Counted from the first letter of the stretch, positions 47,232-56,382 are shown. The stretch is DNA of 64,000 nt from Vibrio casei (GCF_002218025.2 NZ_AP018681.1:310001-374000); one strand, 5' to 3'. Notes: generated by a model from the sequence alone, not told the origin. Numbers and translations: made by a program.

Positions 47232-49538
47232 ATGAAATATTATTACTTAATTATTTTTTATTCGCTTTCTTTTGGCATTTTTGCGGGGGAATGGGATTAC
47301 CCAGCTGGTAACGAAGTTGTAACTAATAAAATAGAAGCTCAGCGTTATTTAGAAACGCATTATCCTAATATCGGTGAATTATCCTTTCGTTATGAAAGCC
47401 AAAGTATTTTAGGTCATCAATATAATTTTAATCTTAGCCAAGAAGGAGAATATAAAGCGCAACGAGTTATTGTTTTACATTCAAATAAGAATGATATTGT
47501 TGAGCGAATATTTAAAAGCCTTGAAGATACTATTTTAAGAAATGGTGAAGCGACAATAGCCGCTGAGATTGAAAAACCTCGTCGATTAAAGGCCGATTTA
47601 CCCCCCTCAATTGGTAGTGGAATATTAGTACCTCAAACGATTAATATTGTTGATCCCGATTTAAGAACAATGGATAGATTGACGGCTCCAAAATACGCCT
47701 GGACCGATATATCTCAATACCCGATTGCTCCTCACTTTGTTTTAAAGCAAGTTGAAATGCTGGAAGTCGGAAACCGTATCTATTTATCCAATAATAGAGT
47801 GACTCAAGTTGATGCTGATTATTTGGAAGAACAAGATCGCAATACCGATGTTTGGTCTAAAAGTTCTAATATATCGTTTATGCCTAAAGATGGCATTACA
47901 TTTTTTGATAGTAAATCGGACTTACAAAACTTAATATTTGCAAGCCCCGATTTCACCCAAGTTATGGCTTTTTATCAAATAGATCAATCTTTACAGTATT
48001 TAGAATCATTAGGTTATCAATTGTTTTTGGAACCCGTTAAATTTGATGCGCAGGGTTTAGCAAATAATAATTCCAGTTATTACTTTGGCCCCAAGGCGTT
48101 GATGTTTGGTGTTGGGAGTGGTTCTGCAGATGCTTTAGATGCTGATGTTATTACTCATGAATTAGCGCATGGCATCCATTATCATATATTACCTGATTGG
48201 GCATATGGGCACACAGGAGCAATCGCAGAAGGATTCGCTGACTATTGGGCGGGTTCCAATAGCTATCGCCAGCAATTTGAGTTAGGTGATACCTTTGAAA
48301 TTGATACGGTTTTCAATTGGGATGGGTATTTTGGTAGTAAAATTTCAACTCGTAGCCTTTGGAATCAACGTGCACAATATTTTGAGCAAAATGAGTATAG
48401 AGCGCATGAAAGTGTTGGTGGTGAACTGGGTGATGAGCTGTGGTCGACACCGCTATTCCAGACTTTAAAACAAAGCGTCGAACTTTACGGAGGAATCGCT
48501 TTTAAAGAAGTTGATACTTTAGTATTGGAGTCAATGTTTGGTATGGGGCGCGGTATGAAAATGCATGATCTTGCTGAAAGCATGCTTTATGTCGCACAGG
48601 CACTTTACCCATCAAGAGATTATTATATTCTTTTAAAACAGAATCTAAACAAGCACGGATTATTGAAACAACCATTCCTCCTTGAAATGAATAACCGCTA
48701 TGTAGATCCATTGAAACCAATCGAGATAAGAATTGTGAGTAATGGAAGATCAGCAAAGATAGAAGGAAAAATAGAAGCTTCGATTGGCGGTTATAAAAGT
48801 ATTAAAGCTGAAAAAGTTGATACTATTGTTACTCAAATTGAGTTACCAACCACGTCTACCTGTGGGGAAGCGTTTGATATAACAGCTAATATCAACTATC
48901 AATTTTCACCTAACTTAATAGCGTCGGACTGGTTATCCACTTCTTCATTGGTACTTGGTATTCCGGTTTTTAACCAAGAGATTAAAGTCCAGAATTCAAT
49001 CATTCCTGATGCATATCTATCAAACTCTGGAACGATTAATTACGGCTTTAAAACCTTTAATTTCATCATTAAAAATGATTTAGGTATTGTCTCGGATGAC
49101 TTCGTAGTATATCTAAACTTCAACCACTCTGATTTTTCTGATCTACAAGTAACACTTGTATCACCGTCCGGTAAACGACAAATATTACTTCAGAATCAAC
49201 ACTACTCACTCTCTCACCGTACATTTTATTGGGTGGCCAAATATGATGAAAAGCTTCAAATATTCTTAGGGGATCCAATTAGAGGCTCGTGGCGTTTAGA
49301 AGTTACAGATTTAACCCCAGAAGATAAGGGTAAACTTATTGAATGGGGAGTGGGTAGAGTCACTCACTACGACTGTGAAAATGAGCCTACTATCGAAACA
49401 CCTAACGACAATAATGATGAAGATAAAATACAACAATCCTCCTCTGGAGGTTCAGTTTCACTGGGAACCTTATTGGTATTTGTATTGTTATTTTATCGTC
49501 GATGCTTTTTTATTAAAAATAAGGACAGAGTTATATGA
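47232..49538 (+). CDS. Secreted M36-like metalloprotease with P domain and GlyGly-CTERM
   Basis: 768 residues. Signal peptide at 1-18, a propeptide-like region, zinc site HELAH at 309-313 with third ligand Glu333 in AIAEGFADYW (the gluzincin/M36 pattern), a P/proprotein-convertase-type beta domain at about 590-715 (DLQVTLVSPSGKRQILL, GSWRLEVTDLTPEDKGKLIEWGV), an Asp/Asn-rich linker, and a C-terminal SSSGGSVSLGTLLVFVLLFYRR tail. That tail is a GlyGly-CTERM signal, cut by rhombosortase on type II-secreted surface proteins. Starts 10 bases after the receptor and overlaps the next gene (ATGA). Likely degrades host or environmental protein at the cell surface. Confidence 0.88.
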   Translation: MKYYYLIIFYSLSFGIFAGEWDYPAGNEVVTNKIEAQRYLETHYPNIGELSFRYESQSILGHQYNFNLSQEGEYKAQRVIVLHSNKNDIVERIFKSLEDTILRNGEATIAAEIEKPRRLKADLPPSIGSGILVPQTINIVDPDLRTMDRLTAPKYAWTDISQYPIAPHFVLKQVEMLEVGNRIYLSNNRVTQVDADYLEEQDRNTDVWSKSSNISFMPKDGITFFDSKSDLQNLIFASPDFTQVMAFYQIDQSLQYLESLGYQLFLEPVKFDAQGLANNNSSYYFGPKALMFGVGSGSADALDADVITHELAHGIHYHILPDWAYGHTGAIAEGFADYWAGSNSYRQQFELGDTFEIDTVFNWDGYFGSKISTRSLWNQRAQYFEQNEYRAHESVGGELGDELWSTPLFQTLKQSVELYGGIAFKEVDTLVLESMFGMGRGMKMHDLAESMLYVAQALYPSRDYYILLKQNLNKHGLLKQPFLLEMNNRYVDPLKPIEIRIVSNGRSAKIEGKIEASIGGYKSIKAEKVDTIVTQIELPTTSTCGEAFDITANINYQFSPNLIASDWLSTSSLVLGIPVFNQEIKVQNSIIPDAYLSNSGTINYGFKTFNFIIKNDLGIVSDDFVVYLNFNHSDFSDLQVTLVSPSGKRQILLQNQHYSLSHRTFYWVAKYDEKLQIFLGDPIRGSWRLEVTDLTPEDKGKLIEWGVGRVTHYDCENEPTIETPNDNNDEDKIQQSSSGGSVSLGTLLVFVLLFYRRCFFIKNKDRVI

Positions 49539-49893
49539 CATTAAAATTATCCATACTTTCTGCTGCTATTTTACTCGCGGGATGCGGTGGTGGTTCAGAT
49601 GGAAGCTCGGATGTAAGTGAGCCGACTTATCAAGTATCAGGACAGATCACTGCACTAGCAAGCCAAGGCGATGAAAAAGTTTGTGCGGATCTTAATGGTG
49701 ATTTCATCTGTGGCTCCAATGAGCCATCTACAACGGCAAGAGATGGTTCATTTTCGATTACAAGCCATCAAAAATCTATTCTAGAATCACCTCTTGTTGT
49801 CGAATTAGATATTGGTACTTCTTCATTGCCCTCTCTGTCAGACTAGTTGTCGCGCTTAATATTCAACCATTAAACAGAGGGCGTGGAGTAACA

Positions 49894-50391
49894 ATGAAAC
49901 ATTATTCAGCGCAAAGCAAAGAGTCGGCTCTTCAGAAGATGATGCCTCCAAATAATATAGCAATAGCCCAATTATCAATCGAGATGGGGATTGGTGAATC
50001 AACCTTGTATAATTGGCGAAAACAAGCAATTGATAAGGGGCATTTAGTGCCAGGTGATGGAAAGAATGCTGAGCAGTGGTCATCAGCAAATAAATTCTCA
50101 GTCGTGTTGGAAACAGCCTCTTTAAATCAAGCTGAGTTAGCGGAATATTGCCGAGGCAAAGGTCTTTATGTGGAACAAGTATCGGCTTGGCGAAATGCGT
50201 GTATAGATGCAAACGCTAACGTTAAAGAGCAAGAAAAAGCCTTCTCCACCGAAACAAAGAAAGATAAAAAACAGATCAATCAATTAGAAAAGGAGCTACG
50301 TCGAAAAGATAAGGCACTCGCTGAAACCGCAGCACTATTGGTGTTAAGAAAAAAAGCAAATGCGATCTGGGGGGAAGCCGAGGACGAATGA
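49894..50391 (+). CDS. IS3-family transposase OrfA (copy 1)
   Basis: 165 residues. N-terminal helix-turn-helix (IAIAQLSIEMGIGESTLYNWRKQAI) for end binding and a C-terminal Lys/Glu-rich coiled coil (KKDKKQINQLEKELRRKDKAL) likely for multimerisation. Near its end, codons AGA AAA AAA GCA give an A7 slippery run at 50349-50355; a -1 shift leads into the orfB frame and would make a 514-residue OrfAB transposase. Stop overlaps the orfB ATG. Identical in copy 2. Confidence 0.92.
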   Translation: MKHYSAQSKESALQKMMPPNNIAIAQLSIEMGIGESTLYNWRKQAIDKGHLVPGDGKNAEQWSSANKFSVVLETASLNQAELAEYCRGKGLYVEQVSAWRNACIDANANVKEQEKAFSTETKKDKKQINQLEKELRRKDKALAETAALLVLRKKANAIWGEAEDE

Positions 50392-51437
50392 TCCTCGACT
50401 CAGCTCGCATTCAAGCAGTTAAACTAGTTAATGAAGCTGTGAGTTCTGGTGCGCCAAAGTTTAAAGCTTGCCGTGAACTTGGGATCAGTGTCCGGACGTA
50501 TCAACGTTGGACTGTTGACGGGAACATAAAAACAGATGGTAGACCAATATCTCAGCGCCCTGAGCCAAAAAATAAGCTATCAAAAGCAGAGAGAGATAAC
50601 ATATTAGCCATCGTTAATAGCGATGATTTTAAGAGCTTACCACCAAGCCAAATCGTCCCTACATTAGCAGATGAGGGTATTTATCTTGCTTCTGAATCAA
50701 CATATTATCGTGTTCTTCATGAAGAAAAACAGCAAAACGCTCGCGGACGTAGTCAGATAAAAGAGAGAAAAGTACCGACGACACACTGTGCTACAGGGCC
50801 AAACCAAGTGTGGTGTTGGGATATTACTTGGTTACCAGGCCCCGCTAAAGGGCTGCATTTTTATTTATATTTGATACTCGATATATTTAGTCGAAAGATT
50901 GTTGGATGGGAAATTCATGATGACGAATCAGCAGAAAATGCATCAATATTAATTAAGAAAGCTCATTTAAAAGAAGGAGTTAAAGATAATCCTCTGGTAC
51001 TGCATTCGGATAATGGAAGCCCAATGAAAGGCTCATCAATGCTTGAAACACTTTATAGTTTAGGTGTCGTGTCGTCTTTTAATCGTCCTAGGGTGAGCAA
51101 TGATAATGCTTATGCTGAGTCGATATTTAAAACGTGTAAATATCGCCCTGACTATCCGTATAAAGGGTTTTCAACAATTGATGAGGCGCGTAGTTGGGTG
51201 TTGAAATTTAGCCACTGGTATAATTTTAACCACAAACATAGTGGCATCAAATACGTCAGCCCACATCAAAGGCATTCAGGATTAGCGGGTGACATATTGG
51301 CTAATAGAAAAGAAGTTTATCAAGGTGCTAAAGATGCTCACCCTGAGCGCTGGAGCGGTAATATCCGTAATTGGGATTTACCAAAAGAAGTGTACTTAAA
51401 CCCTGAACAAAATAGTGTCAAGGCTGAGAGTGCATAA
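50388..51437 (+). CDS. IS3-family transposase OrfB (copy 1)
   Basis: 349 residues with an rve integrase core: first Asp in WCWDITWLPG, second Asp in LHSDNGSPMKG, and Glu in NDNAYAESIFKTCKY, the DDE triad. An upstream HTH_21-like region (SVRTYQRW, EGIYLASESTYYRVL) precedes it. Start is ATG overlapping the orfA stop (ATGA); the functional enzyme is probably the -1 frameshift fusion. Intact, so the element may be active. Confidence 0.94.
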   Translation: MILDSARIQAVKLVNEAVSSGAPKFKACRELGISVRTYQRWTVDGNIKTDGRPISQRPEPKNKLSKAERDNILAIVNSDDFKSLPPSQIVPTLADEGIYLASESTYYRVLHEEKQQNARGRSQIKERKVPTTHCATGPNQVWCWDITWLPGPAKGLHFYLYLILDIFSRKIVGWEIHDDESAENASILIKKAHLKEGVKDNPLVLHSDNGSPMKGSSMLETLYSLGVVSSFNRPRVSNDNAYAESIFKTCKYRPDYPYKGFSTIDEARSWVLKFSHWYNFNHKHSGIKYVSPHQRHSGLAGDILANRKEVYQGAKDAHPERWSGNIRNWDLPKEVYLNPEQNSVKAESA

Positions 51438-53103
51438 CGTAGTGATCGCGACAACTAGTTTGACAAACACCGATTGTCGAGTTACGTGGGAAATAAAACT
51501 AATGCTTTTTTGGTTGCTCCTAGTCAAAGAAAAACAACCGGCAATGAAATTAATGTGATTACGACTCTGGTTGCAAGCCAAATGTCTAACGGTCTGACGC
51601 TTAACGATGCCATTAACTCAATTAAGATACAGTTAAATAGCATCGGATTGACCGCGACAAATAATCTTCTTAATGAAGGTAATAGTAATCAATACCAAAT
51701 TTTAGAGCAAAATATTCTAACTTTGATTGCTTCAATTGATAAATCTAATGCTAATTTTTTGCTTTCTATTCTGAGTAGTAATTTATCGGATTATCAGTCC
51801 TTTATTTTGGCACCAGCACCAACTGAGAGTGCTATACAAGCCTTAATTATTGCTCTAAATAAAGCAACGGAAGGAAAAGACTTTAATGATACAGGGTTGG
51901 TGGAATATTACAGCGATAATGGTAGTAGTTTCAACGCCCCTAGTGATTACTTGGGACAAGATGCGGATTATGGTCATGATAAAAATAGTGGTGGTTTCTT
52001 ATTTACAAAATTAGACTTTAATGGGCGCCCTTTAAAGGATGAAGCTGAACAATGGTCATGCGTTAAAGACCAACGAACAGGATTAGTTTGGGAAACAAAA
52101 AGTGATGATTTAGCATCTCCTCAATTTAAAGATAAGTTATTCGCTTATCAAGTGAGTGGAAAATTTGAACCTTACCAAGAAGATATTGATATGCTCAGTT
52201 GTTCGGATGAAATCTGCACAACTGAAGACTATGTGAATTATTTAAATAAAAATACTGTCTGTGGGATTAATAATTGGCGATTACCTACCTTTGGTGAATT
52301 CTATGACATTATTGATTTTGGTATTAAAGAAAAAGATTTCAATGGTGATGTCTATGGTTTAAGCCCTGATTATTTCCCAAGACAGAGCATTATAAGTGAC
52401 CTTGCATCCGGAGAAGTATGGACCTCAACTGAGTTCTTTACGGAATACGAGGCGACTAAAATTCCTCATAGTCGAGTAATACTTGCTGCGTTGACTCGTG
52501 GGATATATAGAGGAACAACATACCCGGTTAATATTTATAGTGATAAAGTCGAAGTTGATATGGGAGCATCATACCAGCTTCCAATTCGTTTAGTATCAGA
52601 AATGGAGTCTGTTAAATGAAATCATTAAAATTGTGTACACTTTTATATCTTATTCCCATGAGCGCCATGGCTGCACAAGAGTGTTCTCAGAATATGACCA
52701 AATCGGCTCCGAATGCTCGATATGAATTTAATAACAACGGCACAATAAAAGATCGCATCACTGGCTTGACTTGGATGCGATGTCCATTAGGTAAAACTTG
52801 GGATAGTACCGAGGATACATGCTTAGGTGATGGACAGGATATGTTTTGGCAGGCTGCTTTATACGATGTTCAATCAATAAATCAAAATCCAAGCCACGCT
52901 CTTCATAATTTTGCAGGAATAAAAAACTGGCGGATGCCAAATATTAAAGAGTTAGTGACATTGTCTGAGCATTCTTGCTTTGCTCCTGCTCTGAATAAAA
53001 AAGCCTTCTCCAATGCTTTTCCGTATTCCACTAATCAAGAAAATTATGGAGCCGGAGATATTCGTTCTCGGTGTTTGTCAAACTAGTTGTCGCGATCACT
53101 ACG

Positions 53104-54153
53104 TTATGCACTCTCAGCCTTGACACTATTTTGTTCAGGGTTTAAGTACACTTCTTTTGGTAAATCCCAATTACGGATATTACCGCTCCAGCGCTCAGGG
53201 TGAGCATCTTTAGCACCTTGATAAACTTCTTTTCTATTAGCCAATATGTCACCCGCTAATCCTGAATGCCTTTGATGTGGGCTGACGTATTTGATGCCAC
53301 TATGTTTGTGGTTAAAATTATACCAGTGGCTAAATTTCAACACCCAACTACGCGCCTCATCAATTGTTGAAAACCCTTTATACGGATAGTCAGGGCGATA
53401 TTTACACGTTTTAAATATCGACTCAGCATAAGCATTATCATTGCTCACCCTAGGACGATTAAAAGACGACACGACACCTAAACTATAAAGTGTTTCAAGC
53501 ATTGATGAGCCTTTCATTGGGCTTCCATTATCCGAATGCAGTACCAGAGGATTATCTTTAACTCCTTCTTTTAAATGAGCTTTCTTAATTAATATTGATG
53601 CATTTTCTGCTGATTCGTCATCATGAATTTCCCATCCAACAATCTTTCGACTAAATATATCGAGTATCAAATATAAATAAAAATGCAGCCCTTTAGCGGG
53701 GCCTGGTAACCAAGTAATATCCCAACACCACACTTGGTTTGGCCCTGTAGCACAGTGTGTCGTCGGTACTTTTCTCTCTTTTATCTGACTACGTCCGCGA
53801 GCGTTTTGCTGTTTTTCTTCATGAAGAACACGATAATATGTTGATTCAGAAGCAAGATAAATACCCTCATCTGCTAATGTAGGGACGATTTGGCTTGGTG
53901 GTAAGCTCTTAAAATCATCGCTATTAACGATGGCTAATATGTTATCTCTCTCTGCTTTTGATAGCTTATTTTTTGGCTCAGGGCGCTGAGATATTGGTCT
54001 ACCATCTGTTTTTATGTTCCCGTCAACAGTCCAACGTTGATACGTCCGGACACTGATCCCAAGTTCACGGCAAGCTTTAAACTTTGGCGCACCAGAACTC
54101 ACAGCTTCATTAACTAGTTTAACTGCTTGAATGCGAGCTGAGTCGAGGATCAT
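53104..54153 (-). CDS. IS3-family transposase OrfB (copy 2)
   Basis: Identical 349-residue product to copy 1, with the complete DDE motif. Overlaps its orfA by ATGA. Confidence 0.94.
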   Translation of the reverse strand: MILDSARIQAVKLVNEAVSSGAPKFKACRELGISVRTYQRWTVDGNIKTDGRPISQRPEPKNKLSKAERDNILAIVNSDDFKSLPPSQIVPTLADEGIYLASESTYYRVLHEEKQQNARGRSQIKERKVPTTHCATGPNQVWCWDITWLPGPAKGLHFYLYLILDIFSRKIVGWEIHDDESAENASILIKKAHLKEGVKDNPLVLHSDNGSPMKGSSMLETLYSLGVVSSFNRPRVSNDNAYAESIFKTCKYRPDYPYKGFSTIDEARSWVLKFSHWYNFNHKHSGIKYVSPHQRHSGLAGDILANRKEVYQGAKDAHPERWSGNIRNWDLPKEVYLNPEQNSVKAESA

Positions 54154-54647
54154 TCGTCCTCGGCTTCCCCCCAGATCGCATTTGCTTTTTTTCTTAACAC
54201 CAATAGTGCTGCGGTTTCAGCGAGTGCCTTATCTTTTCGACGTAGCTCCTTTTCTAATTGATTGATCTGTTTTTTATCTTTCTTTGTTTCGGTGGAGAAG
54301 GCTTTTTCTTGCTCTTTAACGTTAGCGTTTGCATCTATACACGCATTTCGCCAAGCCGATACTTGTTCCACATAAAGACCTTTGCCTCGGCAATATTCCG
54401 CTAACTCAGCTTGATTTAAAGAGGCTGTTTCCAACACGACTGAGAATTTATTTGCTGATGACCACTGCTCAGCATTCTTTCCATCACCTGGCACTAAATG
54501 CCCCTTATCAATTGCTTGTTTTCGCCAATTATACAAGGTTGATTCACCAATCCCCATCTCGATTGATAATTGGGCTATTGCTATATTATTTGGAGGCATC
54601 ATCTTCTGAAGAGCCGACTCTTTGCTTTGCGCTGAATAATGTTTCAT
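54150..54647 (-). CDS. IS3-family transposase OrfA (copy 2)
   Basis: Identical 165-residue product to copy 1; the A7 slippery run is at 54186-54192 on the minus strand. Confidence 0.92.
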   Translation of the reverse strand: MKHYSAQSKESALQKMMPPNNIAIAQLSIEMGIGESTLYNWRKQAIDKGHLVPGDGKNAEQWSSANKFSVVLETASLNQAELAEYCRGKGLYVEQVSAWRNACIDANANVKEQEKAFSTETKKDKKQINQLEKELRRKDKALAETAALLVLRKKANAIWGEAEDE

Positions 54648-54955
54648 TGTTACTCCACGCCCTCTGTTTAATGGTTGAATATTAAGCGCGACAACTAGTC
54701 TGACAGAGAGGGTTCTTACGTATGGAGTAATACTTCATTATTAGAAACACAAGAAGTTTTTACTTTTGATGTTCGAAATGCCGAAATAATAGCTTATGCA
54801 CCTACGGCTATAGCAGGAAGTGTGCTACTCGTTGCTGAGGATTAGTTAGAAGCTAAATAATCTATTCAAAAAATATTTAGTGGCTAAATATTAATACTTG
54901 GTGCTACTCGTTATAACTTTCTTAAGTAAAATGGAGGAGTTGTATATTTATATGA

Positions 54956-54989
54956 ATGCAAATGATAATAACAATCATTTGCATTTTTT
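54956..54989. promoter_or_regulatory. AT-rich hairpin / Fur-like dyad upstream of sodA
   Basis: ATGCAAATGAT pairs with ATCATTTGCAT around AATAACA, followed by T residues to 54989. It can act as terminator of the heme operon, and the core TGATAATAACAATCA also matches a degenerate 7-1-7 Fur site about 100 bp before sodA, a gene commonly Fur-repressed. Both roles are possible. Confidence 0.55.
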
Positions 54990-55076
54990 ATTGAAAAGGT
55001 GGAAGATAGGGCTAGTGGTGGATTGCTGAACATGTGTGAATAATTGCCCATTAAAAGGATAATTAAGGAGAAATCT

Positions 55077-55685
55077 ATGAGTCATGAATTCCCAGCTTTA
55101 CCTTATGCGTATGATGCACTAGAACCCTATATTGATGCTCAGACAATGGAAATCCATTACAGTCGTCATCATAAGACTTATTTCGATAAATTTATGGCGT
55201 CTATTTCAGGTACGGAGCTTGAGCAGACATCATTGGATGATATTTTTGCTACTATCTCTCAGCATCCTCCAGCAGTTCGTAATAATGGAGGAGGGTACTA
55301 TAACCATATCGTGTATTGGCAATGCATGTCGTCGTCACCTCAATCGAAACCGACTGGCGATTTAGCAGCAAAAATTGATGAAACATTTGGGGATTTAGAA
55401 GAATTTAAGCAGCAATTTAGTGATGCTGCGGTGAATACTTTTGGTTCCGGCTTTGTTTGGTTAATTATTAAAGATGGCAATCTCGAAATCACCTCTACGC
55501 CAAATCAAGATAATCCTTTAATGGAAACATCATCTCGTCAAGGGCTACCTATTTTAGCGCTAGATGTATGGGAACATGCTTACTACATTAGCTACCGAAA
55601 CCGCCGACCCGATTATATTAATGCGTGGTGGAATGTGGTTGATTGGAAAGTGATTGAAGAAAATTATTTATCAGTTGTTGCTTAA
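55077..55685 (+). CDS. sodA: Superoxide dismutase, Mn-type
   Basis: 202 residues. Metal ligands His27, His77, Asp163 and His167 (EIHYSRHH, YYNH, DVWEHAYY). The residues that separate Mn from Fe enzymes point to Mn: NNGGG before the second His, and Gln144 in NQDNPL, where Fe enzymes have Gln in the first site and Ala in the second. A cambialistic enzyme is possible. AAGGAG 6 bases before ATG 55077 decides the start over one at 55044. Converts superoxide to peroxide in the cytoplasm. Confidence 0.93.
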   Translation: MSHEFPALPYAYDALEPYIDAQTMEIHYSRHHKTYFDKFMASISGTELEQTSLDDIFATISQHPPAVRNNGGGYYNHIVYWQCMSSSPQSKPTGDLAAKIDETFGDLEEFKQQFSDAAVNTFGSGFVWLIIKDGNLEITSTPNQDNPLMETSSRQGLPILALDVWEHAYYISYRNRRPDYINAWWNVVDWKVIEENYLSVVA

Positions 55686-55831
55686 CTCAATAATGAGAAA
55701 CTGTTGGTCATGATGGCTAACGGTTTCTAAGCGGTGATGGTATAAACAAAAAATGATCAACCGGTTTATTAATAGGTTTTTAATATATTGTTCTTTTAAT
55801 CGTTGATGCAGGTTGGGTGAGGGGATATGAA

Positions 55832-56269
55832 ATGAATGTGTCAGAGTGGGAGAAGCATGTACTGTTAGCGGATAAGGCGATGGAACAATACGACCATCTT
55901 CGAGGTATTTTGCATTACCAGCAAGCACTTGCATTAAGTGAAACTGTCGATGATGCAGTACACATTGATTTAAATGATAAACTAATGATATCGGTTATTT
56001 CTTGCCATAATATGGCGAAATTTTGGCGTGTGCTAGGTGATGATCAATATGAGCTTAAATATCTTGAACTGGCTTCAGAACGAATACTCACTTTGCTTCC
56101 TCAATGTCCTAATACATCGTGCGGTGAATTTATAGAATCATTAGGGTGTTGCCGCAAAGCGTTAGTTGAGTTTATGAAACGTCATCCTAATCCGTCATTG
56201 GCCAATTTGGTAAAAAGCTTAGACAGTGCAACGAACTGCAATCTTATTGCTAGATTCCGTATTAATTGA
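55832..56269 (+). CDS. DUF2753-family TPR-like protein
   Basis: 145 residues, all helical in appearance, resembling Vibrionaceae DUF2753 proteins (WEKHVLLADKAMEQYDHL, LHYQQALALSE, ISVISCHNMAKFWR, LLPQCPNTSCGEFIESLGCCRKALVEFMKRHPNP). The repeats look like tetratricopeptide helices, suggesting a protein-binding role; no function is known to me. GAGGGG lies 7 bases before ATG 55832. Confidence 0.85.
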   Translation: MNVSEWEKHVLLADKAMEQYDHLRGILHYQQALALSETVDDAVHIDLNDKLMISVISCHNMAKFWRVLGDDQYELKYLELASERILTLLPQCPNTSCGEFIESLGCCRKALVEFMKRHPNPSLANLVKSLDSATNCNLIARFRIN

Positions 56270-56382
56270 TTTTAATACTATTACATACATGCATGTTGGC
56301 TATACATTAGTATCATTTTAATCATGTCCTATATATGGATATTATGCTTATCTGTGGTCTTATTTAAACAAGGTAAGTATAG

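Larger units (their letters stand above)
49829..51472 (+). mobile_element. IS3-family insertion sequence, copy 1 (1644 bp)
   Basis: Boundaries come from comparing the two copies: homology ends exactly at CCCTCTC on the left and ACACCG on the right. The 4-bp duplication ATTG flanks it (49825-49828 and 51473-51476). Imperfect 26-bp terminal repeats share the inner 19-bp block (TGTCAGACTAGTTGTCGCG against TGTCAAACTAGTTGTCGCG). Carries orfA and orfB with IS3-type frameshift signal. A 1645-bp element with 3-bp duplications is the only alternative boundary choice. Interrupts the lipoprotein gene. Confidence 0.93.
49535..52619 (+). pseudogene. Surface lipoprotein with DUF1566-like C-terminus, split by IS copy 1
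   Basis: Begins with a lipoprotein signal (ILLAGC, Cys16) followed by a Gly/Ser linker and CADLNGDFICGSNEPSTTARDGSF. After 98 codons it is cut by the IS at 49829. Removing 49829-51472 and one ATTG duplication joins Leu98 to SSYVGNKTNAFLV in the same frame, giving a 478-residue protein. The C-terminal part has the DUF1566/Lcl pattern (RTGLVWETK, NNWRLPTFGEFYDIID, EVWTSTEF). The 5' piece now reads into the IS and stops after 103 residues. The distal piece has a possible TTG start at 51474. It overlaps the protease upstream and the DUF1566 gene downstream by ATGA. Probably a surface accessory protein of the heme operon; function unknown. Confidence 0.88.
53069..54712 (-). mobile_element. IS3-family insertion sequence, copy 2 (1644 bp, inverted)
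   Basis: Same element as at 49829-51472 in the opposite orientation, same length and identical encoded proteins. Flanked by its own 4-bp duplication TTCT (53065-53068 and 54713-54716), which shows independent insertion rather than one composite event. Interrupts the DUF1566 gene. Confidence 0.93.
52616..54845 (+). pseudogene. Secreted DUF1566/Lcl-domain protein, split by IS copy 2
   Basis: Starts in a 4-base overlap with the lipoprotein gene; signal peptide MKSLKLCTLLYLIPMSAMAA, then DUF1566 features (DRITGLTWMRCPLG, FWQAALYD, NWRMPNIKELVTLSE). After 151 codons it is cut at 53069. Removing 53069-54712 and one TTCT duplication joins Ser151 to YVWSNTSLLETQEVF and runs to a TAG at 54843-54845, restoring a 193-residue protein that ends GSVLLVAED. 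The distal fragment is too short to be noticed on its own. Last gene of the operon. Confidence 0.88.

Noticed and set aside
49856..50212. 118-codon minus-strand frame inside the IS (also mirrored at 54329-54685)
   Set aside because: Antisense to orfA; same frame in both copies only because the IS copies are identical.
49829..54712. Insertion of the whole 4.9-kb unit as one composite transposon
   Set aside because: Each IS has its own target duplication, and the outer flanks (ATTG and TTCT) do not match each other.
55044..55685. Superoxide dismutase as the Fe type (SodB)
   Set aside because: NNGGG and NQD motifs are those of Mn enzymes.
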